Assembly: GCF_030818415.1 (NCBI RefSeq)
Contig: NZ_JAUTAE010000001.1
Span: 560,501 to 624,500, forward strand
Source of the DNA: Sphingomonas sp. SORGH_AS_0950
GTDB taxonomy: Bacteria; Pseudomonadota; Alphaproteobacteria; Sphingomonadales; Sphingomonadaceae
Direction of reading: 5' to 3'
DNA length: 64,000 nucleotides
The number at the start of each line of letters is the position of its first letter. Within the stretch, counting starts at the first letter, position 1. Both the position numbers and the translations under genes were made by a program. Shown one piece after another: positions 51,082 to 58,286 of this stretch. Under the pieces are notes generated by a model that was not told the DNA's origin, ran no database searches, and saw nothing but the letters and a program-made list of their open reading frames with translations.

Positions 51082-52575
51082 ATGACGATGAACCTGATCA
51101 TTCGTATCGACCGCGAAGACGAGCGATCGCTGCAGGTGCAGATTTACGAGGCGGTCCGCGATCAGATCCTGCAAGGCACATTGGCCGCGGGCAAGCGACT
51201 GCCCTCGACGCGCAGCATGTCGGACCAGCTGGGCATCGCCCGCAACACCGTGACGCTGGCCTATGAACGCCTCGCCGCAGAGGATTATATCACCTCGCGG
51301 GCCAAGGCGGGCATCTTCGTCAACGACCGGCTGCCCGACGCGACCGTCCTGCTGCGCAATGGCCATTCATCGGTTCAGCCCAGCCGCAAGCGGCTCCGGT
51401 TGGGCAAGAATCCCAGCTTTTCCGGGCGGGCGCCCCGCTTGTGGCACGAAAGGCGATCGCGGCCGCAGTTCGATTTCTTCGTCGGACGACCGCGCCCCGA
51501 CAGCTTCCCGACCAGCTTCTGGCAACGCACGATCGCGCGGCATCTCGCTTATGCCCATGGCATCCAGACCGAATATAGCGATCCGCGTGGACTGGCCGCG
51601 CTGCGCGAAGCGATTGCGGCGCATCTGGGCGAAACGCGCGGGATGGAAGCCAGCGCCGATCAGATCATGGTCACCTCCGGCATCCAGGGGGCGCTCAACC
51701 TGCTCGCCCGCATCTTCATCACCGATCGTACGAAGGCGAGCGTGGCGGTCGAGAATCCCTGTTACCAGGGTGCCGCCTTTCTCTTCGGCAGCTATGGTGC
51801 CAGCATCCGTCCGATCGACGTCGACGAACAGGGTATCGTCGTCTCGCAACTCGAAAGCTTCATGGGCAATCTCGTCTATGTGACGCCGTCCCACCAGTTT
51901 CCGACCGGCTGCACGCTCAGCCTCGACCGCCGCCTGCATCTTCTCGACTGGGCCTATCAGACGGGCAGCTATGTCATCGAGGACGATTATGACAGCGACT
52001 TCCGCTACGACGGACCGCCGCTGACCGCGCTCGCCGGATTGGATCGCAGGGGGCACGTCATCTATCTCGGCACCTTCTCCAAATCGATCGGCGCGGGGCT
52101 GAGAGTGGGTTATGCGGTCATGCCGCGTCATCTTCTCGATCAGGCGCGATTGGTGAAGACATTGACCGACCATGGCGCGCCATGGCTGGAGCAGGCAGTG
52201 ATCGCGGATTTCCTGAAGGAAGGCGCGTTTCTCCGCCATCTGCGCCGGATCCGCCGGTCCTATATGGGCGCACGAGACCAGGTGATCCGGTCGATCGAAG
52301 AGCATTTCCCCGGCGGCGTGCTGATGGGGCGCGAATGCGGGATGCACATGATGTGGACGCTGCCGCCCGATCTCCCCGCCGCGAATGATATGCAGCGTAT
52401 CGCGCTGAACTGCGGCGTCGGCCTGTATCCGTTCGCAGGCGCTGCTACGCAGGAATATGGTAACCCCGGCCGCTTTCGCGAACGCTCGCTGGTACTCGGT
52501 TATACCGGGCTGTCGGAGGAGGCGATCCGCGAAGCCTTTACCCGTGTCGCCACGGTGGTCGGCCAGCGGCGCTAG
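51082..52575 (+). CDS. MocR-family (GntR-HTH plus aminotransferase-like) transcriptional regulator
   Basis: The 497-aa protein has an N-terminal GntR winged helix (DERSLQVQIYEAVRDQILQGTLAAGKRLPSTRSMSDQLGIARNTVTLAYERLAAEDYI) joined through a linker to a fold-type I aminotransferase-like domain with VENPCYQGA, VTPSHQFPTGCTLS, DDYDSDFRYDG and the PLP lysine in YLGTFSKSIGAGLRVGYAV. Such regulators sense PLP adducts of amino compounds or PLP itself. ATGs at 51082 and 51088 are both possible; GAAGG lies upstream. Operator copies A-D around it define its probable regulon. Confidence 0.93.
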   Translation: MTMNLIIRIDREDERSLQVQIYEAVRDQILQGTLAAGKRLPSTRSMSDQLGIARNTVTLAYERLAAEDYITSRAKAGIFVNDRLPDATVLLRNGHSSVQPSRKRLRLGKNPSFSGRAPRLWHERRSRPQFDFFVGRPRPDSFPTSFWQRTIARHLAYAHGIQTEYSDPRGLAALREAIAAHLGETRGMEASADQIMVTSGIQGALNLLARIFITDRTKASVAVENPCYQGAAFLFGSYGASIRPIDVDEQGIVVSQLESFMGNLVYVTPSHQFPTGCTLSLDRRLHLLDWAYQTGSYVIEDDYDSDFRYDGPPLTALAGLDRRGHVIYLGTFSKSIGAGLRVGYAVMPRHLLDQARLVKTLTDHGAPWLEQAVIADFLKEGAFLRHLRRIRRSYMGARDQVIRSIEEHFPGGVLMGRECGMHMMWTLPPDLPAANDMQRIALNCGVGLYPFAGAATQEYGNPGRFRERSLVLGYTGLSEEAIREAFTRVATVVGQRR

Positions 52576-52585
52576 GCCGCCCGAA

Positions 52586-52620
52586 CTGGTACCACTCTTA
52601 AGGCCGGATTTGGCTCTAGG
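52586..52620 (+). promoter_or_regulatory. MocR-type bipartite operator, copy D (upstream of aldehyde dehydrogenase)
   Basis: CTGGTACCA, 17 bases, GGCTCTAGG on the plus strand, about 95 bases before the aldehyde dehydrogenase ATG. It fits CTGGnnCCA-N17-GGnnCTA. Confidence 0.7.
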
Positions 52621-52713
52621 GGATGGACCGAAAGCTTCTTAGCCTTCCTGAAATTCCTCGACGTTCGCTTCGCCCAGCTGGCCGACGTCGACGACAATGC
52701 AGGAGGATGGGAT

Positions 52714-54120
52714 ATGCCTGGTTACCGGCTTCTGATCGACGGTCGATTGGTCGATGGCGCGGATAGGATGGAGGTCATCAACCCCGCGACCGAGGAGGTG
52801 CTGGCCTTATGCCCGCGCGCCTCGACAGGGCAGTTGGATGAAGCGGTCCGGGCGGCGAAGCGCGCCTTTCCGGCCTGGGCGAAGACCCCGATCGCGGAGC
52901 GGCGCGCGCTGATCCTCGATCTTGCCGATTGCATGGAGGTGCATGCGGAAAGCCTGGCGCGTCTGCTGACCCAGGAACAGGGCAAGCCATTGAGCGAAGC
53001 CACCGCCGAGATCGCCTATAGCATCGCCTTCATCCGCCAGCTCGCGACCCATGACCTGCCGGTCGGGGTGTTGGAGGACAATGACAGCCGCCGGGTCGAA
53101 CGGCATCGCCGCCCGCTGGGGGTGGTCGGCGCGATCATTCCCTGGAACTTCCCGGTGCTGATCGTCGCCTTCAAACTGCCATTGGCGCTGCTGGCGGGCA
53201 ATACGCTGGTCATCAAACCGGCACCCACCACGCCCTTGTCGACGCTGCGCCTGGGCGAGATGATGGCCGGCATTTTCCCGCCCGGCGTGGTCAACGTCAT
53301 CACCGATCAGAACGATCTGGGCACCCGTCTGACGTCGCATCCCGATATCGCGAAAATCAGCTTCACCGGATCGACCGCGACCGGTCGGAAGGTGATGGAA
53401 AGCGCGGCGGCGTCGATCAAGCGCCTCACGCTGGAACTGGGCGGCAACGACGCGGCAATCGTCCTGCCCGATGCCGACCCGGTGAAGGCGGCGACGGGCA
53501 TCTTCGGCGGCGCGTTCCTAAACGCGGGACAGGTCTGCATCGCGATCAAGCGCGTCTATGCCCATGCCGACATCTATGATGCGCTCTGCGCGGAACTGGC
53601 CAAGCTCGCCGAAGAAGCCGTTGTCGATGATGGGTTGAAGCAGGGCGCACAGATCGGACCGCTCCAGAACCGGGCGCAATATGACAAGGTGAAGGCGATC
53701 ATCGAAGCGGCGCGATCGGACGGCACGATCATCGCCGGGGGCGAAGTGCTGGACCGGCCGGGCTATTTCATCCGGCCGACCATCGTGCGCGACATCAACG
53801 ACGGTGCGCGGCTGGTGGACGAGGAACAGTTCGGCCCCGTGCTTCCCGTCATCCGCTATGACGATCCCGAAGACGCGCTGGCGCGCGCCAATGCGTCCGA
53901 TATGGGGCTGGGCGGCTCGATCTGGTCGTCCGACCGCGATGCGGCGCGTGACCTCGCCATGCGCATGGAGGCGGGCACGGTCTGGATCAACAAACATCTC
54001 GATTTCGGGCCCGGCATTCCGTTCGGCGGCGCGAAACAATCGGGGCTGGGCGTCGAATTCGCGGAGGAGGGATTCCACGAATTCACGCAGGTTCATGTCA
54101 TCAACGAGGCGAAGGCCTGA
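52714..54120 (+). CDS. NAD(P)-dependent aldehyde dehydrogenase of the MocR system
   Basis: The 468-aa enzyme has IIPWNFPVLIVAFKLPLALLAGNTLVIKPAP (cofactor), [27 protein letters not shown] (catalytic Glu), LNAGQVCIAIKRVYAH (catalytic Cys) and the C-terminal [15 protein letters not shown]. An AGGAGG at 52701-52706 decides the start. It is a paralogue of the 7561 enzyme. With the AMP-forming ligase it would convert an aldehyde to acid and then to a CoA ester; MocR control suggests the aldehyde arises from an amine or amino acid. Confidence 0.93.
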   Translation: MPGYRLLIDGRLVDGADRMEVINPATEEVLALCPRASTGQLDEAVRAAKRAFPAWAKTPIAERRALILDLADCMEVHAESLARLLTQEQGKPLSEATAEIAYSIAFIRQLATHDLPVGVLEDNDSRRVERHRRPLGVVGAIIPWNFPVLIVAFKLPLALLAGNTLVIKPAPTTPLSTLRLGEMMAGIFPPGVVNVITDQNDLGTRLTSHPDIAKISFTGSTATGRKVMESAAASIKRLTLELGGNDAAIVLPDADPVKAATGIFGGAFLNAGQVCIAIKRVYAHADIYDALCAELAKLAEEAVVDDGLKQGAQIGPLQNRAQYDKVKAIIEAARSDGTIIAGGEVLDRPGYFIRPTIVRDINDGARLVDEEQFGPVLPVIRYDDPEDALARANASDMGLGGSIWSSDRDAARDLAMRMEAGTVWINKHLDFGPGIPFGGAKQSGLGVEFAEEGFHEFTQVHVINEAKA

Positions 54121-54167
54121 CCGACCATGGCATAGGCCGCAAACAGGATCGATACCGGCGGTCACGA

Positions 54168-54224
54168 CCTTCATGGCCGCCTATAACTCAAGAGGCTCAG
54201 CGGCCTCCTACCCTACGAATACAA
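54168..54224 (+). pseudogene. Left fragment of an older IS481-type transposase gene
   Basis: CTTCATGGCCGCCTATAAC followed by AAGAGGCTCAGCGGCCTCC and CCCTACGAATAC matches the FMAAYNF...KTLSGLTPYEYI coding region of the neighbouring IS transposase, but on the opposite strand and with a small internal deletion. Its continuation lies at 55348-55419. Confidence 0.65.
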
Positions 54225-54225
54225 C

Positions 54226-55204
54226 CTAGGTGTTCAGTCCCGACATCTGGTGGATCGGGTTGACGATGAACCGGTCTGGCTCTGACGTCCAGATCTTGGC
54301 GATGTATTCGTAGGGTGTGAGCCCGCTGAGCGTCTTGAGCCGTCGGGCGAAGTTGTAGGCGGCCATGAAGTCGGCGAGGTGCGTCCGGAGCTGGTCGTGG
54401 CTCTCGTAATGGAAGCGTTTGACGGTCGCCTCCTTGATGGTGCGGTTCATCCGTTCGACCTGTCCGTTGGTCCACGGATGGTTCGGTTTGGTGAGCCGGT
54501 GCTCGATATCGTTTGCCTCGCAGATCATGTCGAAGCGCATTTGGCGGGACCAGGCGGTGTTGCGGTTGCGGGGCTGCTCGGCGAACTGGATGCCATTGTC
54601 GGTCAGGATAGTGTGGATGCGGTACGGCACGGCTTTCAGCAGATGTTCGAGGAACTCCCACGCTGTGCGTCTGGCAGCCTTGTCGACCAGTTGAGTGACC
54701 GCGAACTTGCTGGTGCGGTCTATGCCGACGAACAGGTAGAGCTTGCCTTCGGCAGTCTGCACTTCGGCAATATCGATGTGGAAGAAGCCGATCGGGTAGC
54801 GTTTGAAGCGTTGCCGCTTCGGTTTGTCGCCTTCGATGTCCGGCAGCCGGGAGATCCCGTGCCGCTGGAGGCATCGGTGCAGCGCTGAGCGCGTCAGATG
54901 CGGGAGCGACGGTTGCAGGGCGTAGAGGCAATCCCCCGCCTACGCGGGGGCAGGCTGGCGGCAGCAGCGTGTGCCGCCGGAACGCCACAACCATTGCCTC
55001 CTCGGCCTCGGACAGGGTTGTCGAATGAGGGGCCTTCGGCCCTGTCTTCATATCCTCGACCGTCGCCCGCTTACGCCACTTCGCGACCGTCTTCGGGTTG
55101 ATCCCCAACTCACGGCTCAGCGTCGAGAGCGAAGCTTGCGATCGCTGTATTGCTGCTCGGACGGCGTGCGTGGTCGTGGCGCTTCCGTGACGTACCTGTC
55201 CCAT
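54226..55204 (-). pseudogene. IS481-family transposase gene, frameshifted by a palindromic insertion
   Basis: N-terminal part (MGQVRHGSATTTHAVRAAIQRSQASLSTLSRELGINPKTVAKWRKRATVEDMKTGPKAPHST) with HTH and C-terminal DDE catalytic part (GKLYLFVGIDRTSKFAV, LTDNGIQFAEQ, HPWTNGQVERMNRTIKEATVKRFHYES) are in different frames. The break lies at 54933-54957, where a family-typical LLPLDDCLYALQ stretch is replaced by a GC-rich palindrome. The stop codon (TAG) lies outside the element in the CTAG target. The transposase should be inactive unless frameshifting occurs. Confidence 0.85.
54933..54950. repeat. Small palindrome inserted in the transposase gene
   Basis: CCCCCGC-CTAC-GCGGGGG, a perfect 7-bp stem, sits inside about 25 bases that replace roughly two codons of the transposase and shift its frame. 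Confidence 0.8.
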
Positions 55205-55262
55205 ACGGCATCCTTCCATTCCAACGAAAGGATCGCACCATCAAACCGTGGGATCAAACACC

Positions 55263-55347
55263 TAGGGCCGATAATGCCTTTCCCTCCCTCGCCCCTTGCA
55301 GAGGGGAAGAGGAAAGAAGAAGCAATCCTGAATGTCGATCGGCCCTA
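55263..55347. mobile_element. 85-bp element with perfect 10-bp terminal inverted repeats
   Basis: TAGGGCCGAT at 55263-55272 and ATCGGCCCTA at 55338-55347 are exact reverse complements. The interior carries a second, imperfect hairpin centred on CCCCTTGCAGAGGGG. The element separates the two halves of the older transposase remnant, so it looks like a miniature inverted-repeat element or a REPIN with long ends. The IS481-type copy landed on its left terminus. Confidence 0.7.
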
Positions 55348-55419
55348 AAAGTCTGTACGTCAGAGCAAGACCGGTTCATCGTCGATCCGATCCGCCAGAT
55401 GCCGGGACGGAACACTTAA
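55348..55419 (+). pseudogene. Right fragment of an older IS481-type transposase gene
   Basis: The plus-strand frame KVCTSEQDRFIVDPIRQMPGRNT-stop matches KIWTSEPDRFIVNPIHQMSGLNT at the C-terminus of the neighbouring IS transposase. It is the end of the gene whose preceding part is at 54168-54224. Its TAA overlaps the TAA of the convergent nucleotidyltransferase gene in a TTAA. Confidence 0.75.
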
Positions 55420-56138
55420 GCGTCGACTACGCCAAGACGACTTGATGCCATCCATGTTTCTGCAATGTGCCATGCCCGCTCATCGTCCACATCGATCCAT
55501 CCCAGATCGCTGCAATCCGTGATGCCAGCGGCCCGATCGGTTGCCAGGCACCGCATTCCCTCGGTGAGCGAGGGCCTGTCCAATCCGCGGAGGGCGTCGA
55601 ACAGACCCCTGCCTACCTTGAACACCCCCGTATCGAAGCAGTCATAGAGGGCGAGACCCTTGCCGATGCCGACCAAGCGGTCGCCCTCCGTCTGAACGCA
55701 CGTCACGTCGTCAAGATCGATCCAATCGCTATCGATCCGACGGTCGATCCCGAGCGACGCGCCACCGCCCGTATCGGCGGCGGCCATTCGCCGATAAAAT
55801 GCGGGTTCGACCAGATGGTCGCACATCGCCAGGATCGCCTCCTCACCGCCCAGCAGCGGTTCGGCCGCCAGCAATGACGAGCCGTTGGGATGCCGATAAT
55901 CCTTTACCCGTACTGTTTCGACCTCGATCGGCCAGTCCTGTGCCGCGACATAGGCTTCGATCGTCTCTGCCTCATAGCCGACGACCACGACCGTTCGGGC
56001 CAGCCCTGCCTGCGCCATACCGGACACGGCATGGGCAAGCAGTGTCCGCCCGTCGACCAGGCAAAGGGGCTTGAGCGCGGCGACAGCGCGAAGGCGGGAG
56101 CCTTCGCCTGCCGCGAGAACGATACCGGTCTCGATCAT
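55416..56138 (-). CDS. Nucleotidyltransferase, probable inositol-1-phosphate cytidylyltransferase
   Basis: The 240-aa NTP-transferase has the nucleotide loop IVLAAGEGSRL, the lysine in AALKPLCLVDGRTLL, and NGSSLLAAEPLLGGEEAILAMCDHLVEPAFY with the metal-binding Asp of MCDH. It lies directly after myo-inositol-1-phosphate synthase (ATGA overlap) and before nothing else; the operon also has a CDP-alcohol phosphotransferase, the gene set of the CDP-inositol routes in thermophiles. CTP and inositol phosphate as substrates are inferred from this context. The gene end abuts the transposase remnant, and the C-terminus appears complete. Confidence 0.82.
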   Translation of the reverse strand: MIETGIVLAAGEGSRLRAVAALKPLCLVDGRTLLAHAVSGMAQAGLARTVVVVGYEAETIEAYVAAQDWPIEVETVRVKDYRHPNGSSLLAAEPLLGGEEAILAMCDHLVEPAFYRRMAAADTGGGASLGIDRRIDSDWIDLDDVTCVQTEGDRLVGIGKGLALYDCFDTGVFKVGRGLFDALRGLDRPSLTEGMRCLATDRAAGITDCSDLGWIDVDDERAWHIAETWMASSRLGVVDA

Positions 56139-57232
56139 TCCGCCGCTTCGGCAATGAACTCATCGACAGCCTGCGCCGCCAGGTCATCGGTCATCTGGAA
56201 ACGCGGATGCTTGCAGAAATACGCCGATGCCGCATCGATCGGTCCCGCCAAACCGCGATCCTTCGCCAGCTTGGCGCACCGAATCATATCGATGGCGACA
56301 CCGGCACTGTTCGGGCTGTCCTCGACCGACAGTCGCAATTCCAGGTTCATCGGCACACCGCCGAACATCGTCCCTTCCATCCGCAGGAAGCAGATCTTGT
56401 TGTCGTTCTGCCAGGGCACATAGTCGGACGGGCCGATATGAACATTGTCGTCATGCAGCCGCTCCGCAGCGACCGACTGCACCGCCTCGGTCTTCGAGAT
56501 TTTCTTGGAGGCGAGGCGGCGATGATTGGACATGTTCAGGAAGTCGGTGTTGCCCCCGGTGTTGAGCTGATAGGTCCGCTCCAGCTTGACGCCCCGCTTC
56601 GCGAACAAATCGGTCAGCACGCGATGAACGATGGTGGCACCGAGCTGCGCCTTGATGTCGTCGCCAATGATCGGCACGCCAGCCTGGGTGAAGCGTTCCG
56701 CCCATATGGGATCACTCGCGATGAACACGGGAATATTGTTCACGAACGCCACACCCGCCTCGAGCGCGCATTCGGCGTAGAACTCGCTGGCGGCCTGCGA
56801 ACCCACCGGCAGATAGTTCATCAGCACATCGGTCTTGGTCTCGCGCAGGGCGGCGACCACTTCCGCTTTGGACGCCTCCTTTTCATGCGCGAGCAGGAAT
56901 GTCCGATTGTCGTCATAATCCGACATATGTTCGGCGACGCCGTCAAGCACATGCCCCATCCGTACCTTGGTCCCAGTGGCAGGCACGGTTTCGCAAAAGA
57001 CGGCGGTGCAATTGGGCTTGGCGAAAATCGCCTCTGATACGTCCTTGCCGACTTTCCGTTGATCGACGTCCCAAGCCGCGACGACGCGGATATCGCTCGG
57101 CTTATACCCGCCAAGGTCCCAGTGCATGAGCCCGACGGTCTCATTTGCGCCCTCGCGATAATAGGAAAGACCCTGCACGAGAGAACTGGCGCAGTTTCCT
57201 ATTCCAACGATAGCGATATTAATGGCCGACAT
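56135..57232 (-). CDS. ino1: myo-Inositol-1-phosphate synthase
   Basis: NAD-dependent conversion of glucose 6-phosphate to myo-inositol 1-phosphate. The 365-aa protein matches the bacterial/actinobacterial form: IAIVGIGNCASSLVQGLSYYR (Rossmann loop), MNYLPVGSQAASEFYAECAL, GDDIKAQLGATIVHRVL, LNTGGNTDFLNM and the conserved SKTEAVQS and IGPSDYVPWQNDNKICFLRMEG blocks. Start ATG at 57232. It is the middle gene of the inositol operon, six bases after the CDP-alcohol phosphotransferase stop. Confidence 0.95.
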   Translation of the reverse strand: MSAINIAIVGIGNCASSLVQGLSYYREGANETVGLMHWDLGGYKPSDIRVVAAWDVDQRKVGKDVSEAIFAKPNCTAVFCETVPATGTKVRMGHVLDGVAEHMSDYDDNRTFLLAHEKEASKAEVVAALRETKTDVLMNYLPVGSQAASEFYAECALEAGVAFVNNIPVFIASDPIWAERFTQAGVPIIGDDIKAQLGATIVHRVLTDLFAKRGVKLERTYQLNTGGNTDFLNMSNHRRLASKKISKTEAVQSVAAERLHDDNVHIGPSDYVPWQNDNKICFLRMEGTMFGGVPMNLELRLSVEDSPNSAGVAIDMIRCAKLAKDRGLAGPIDAASAYFCKHPRFQMTDDLAAQAVDEFIAEAAE

Positions 57233-57238
57233 TATTTC

Positions 57239-58087
57239 TTATTCCCTCTTATTTACTAGAAAAGGATCTGCCGGGACTGCACTCAGACGATTTTCGACGA
57301 TGCGGTGCTGGAAAAGTCCGAAGATAAGGATGATGTTCATTGGGATGAGTTCAAACCACCAGAACAGGCGGGGATTGGCGAAAAGGCAGGCAAGAAAAAT
57401 CGCGTAGACCCGCACATTGGCGGACAACAGGCTCATCAGCCGCATAGGTCCAACGGCCTGGACGGCATATCTTGCCGCAAACTCGGAGGGCGCATGGTGC
57501 TGGCCCAGCACATGATCGAACCGCGCGGCGACGCGGTCCAATAGTCCCCAGCAAAGGTCATAAAGTCGAACCAGCGGATTGCGGCTCGGGGCAGGAGGGG
57601 CGATCATCGCCACCGCATTGCGGCGACGGTGAAAGCGGGCCCGCTCGCTCTCGTACATGTTCGACTGGACCATGTGCGCAATGCCTGCCGCCACGGCCAG
57701 CGCCCAACCTTCCAATGTGCCAATCGACAAGGCCAGCGAAACATAGATCAGGATGAAAACGCCGTGATCGCACAACCCGTCCAGCACGCGTCCCAGCGGA
57801 CTGGCGGTGCCCGTGGCCCGCGCGATCATCCCGTCCAGGCCGTCGGCGACAAGCCAGCCGACCGACAGCAGCAAGCCGACCAAGGCAAAAGGCCACATTT
57901 CCCACTGGATGTAAGCCAGCGCCGCCAACGTGCCCAAAGCCAGCCCGGCCAGGGAAACGGCATTGGCCGAAATTCCGCGCGCAATGAACCAGGGCAAAAG
58001 AAAGCGCGCCGCTGGATGAATAATCCAGAGATTTGTCGGATCTTCTATCCGGCGGTCCCGTGACATGTCGGGGATGGTGAGCGTCAT
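57239..58087 (-). CDS. CDP-alcohol phosphatidyltransferase-family membrane enzyme
   Basis: The 282-aa membrane protein carries the CDP-alcohol phosphotransferase motif DGMIARATGTASPLGRVLDGLCD (DGxxAR-x8-G-x3-D-x3-D), with hydrophobic segments on both sides (for example SANAVSLAGLALGTLAALAYI and the C-terminal FLACLFANPRLFWWFELIPMNIILIFGLF). It would join CDP-inositol, or CDP-diacylglycerol, to an alcohol or phosphate acceptor. The operon context favours an inositol phospholipid or phosphodiester product. ATG at 58087 is used; the TTG one codon earlier is less likely. Confidence 0.88.
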   Translation of the reverse strand: MTLTIPDMSRDRRIEDPTNLWIIHPAARFLLPWFIARGISANAVSLAGLALGTLAALAYIQWEMWPFALVGLLLSVGWLVADGLDGMIARATGTASPLGRVLDGLCDHGVFILIYVSLALSIGTLEGWALAVAAGIAHMVQSNMYESERARFHRRRNAVAMIAPPAPSRNPLVRLYDLCWGLLDRVAARFDHVLGQHHAPSEFAARYAVQAVGPMRLMSLLSANVRVYAIFLACLFANPRLFWWFELIPMNIILIFGLFQHRIVENRLSAVPADPFLVNKRE

Positions 58088-58286
58088 CAAATCGTAATGT
58101 ATGGACTAAGCCCTACGAATAGCAAGCGATTTGCAAAGGGCCTGCCACGCGTCGATTCAGGCCGGTGGGCGTGACGGACTTGCATCCGCCGAAATGCGCA
58201 AAATCAACGTGCTACACTCGGGATCCCTTGCTGTGAGCGGGGACCGCGTGCCTCAGCTCGGCTTCCCAAAAGACCGGTTCCGCCGG

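Larger units (their letters stand above)
54225..55266. mobile_element. IS481-type insertion sequence with CCTAGG target duplications
   Basis: The element spans 54231-55260 (1030 bp). It begins TGTTCAGTCCC and ends with the inverted GGGATCAAACA (imperfect terminal repeats). CCTAGG flanks both ends (54225-54230 and 55261-55266), which agrees with the known NCTAGN target preference of IS481. It is inserted on the opposite strand within an older transposase remnant, at the left end of a short inverted-repeat element. Confidence 0.85.
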
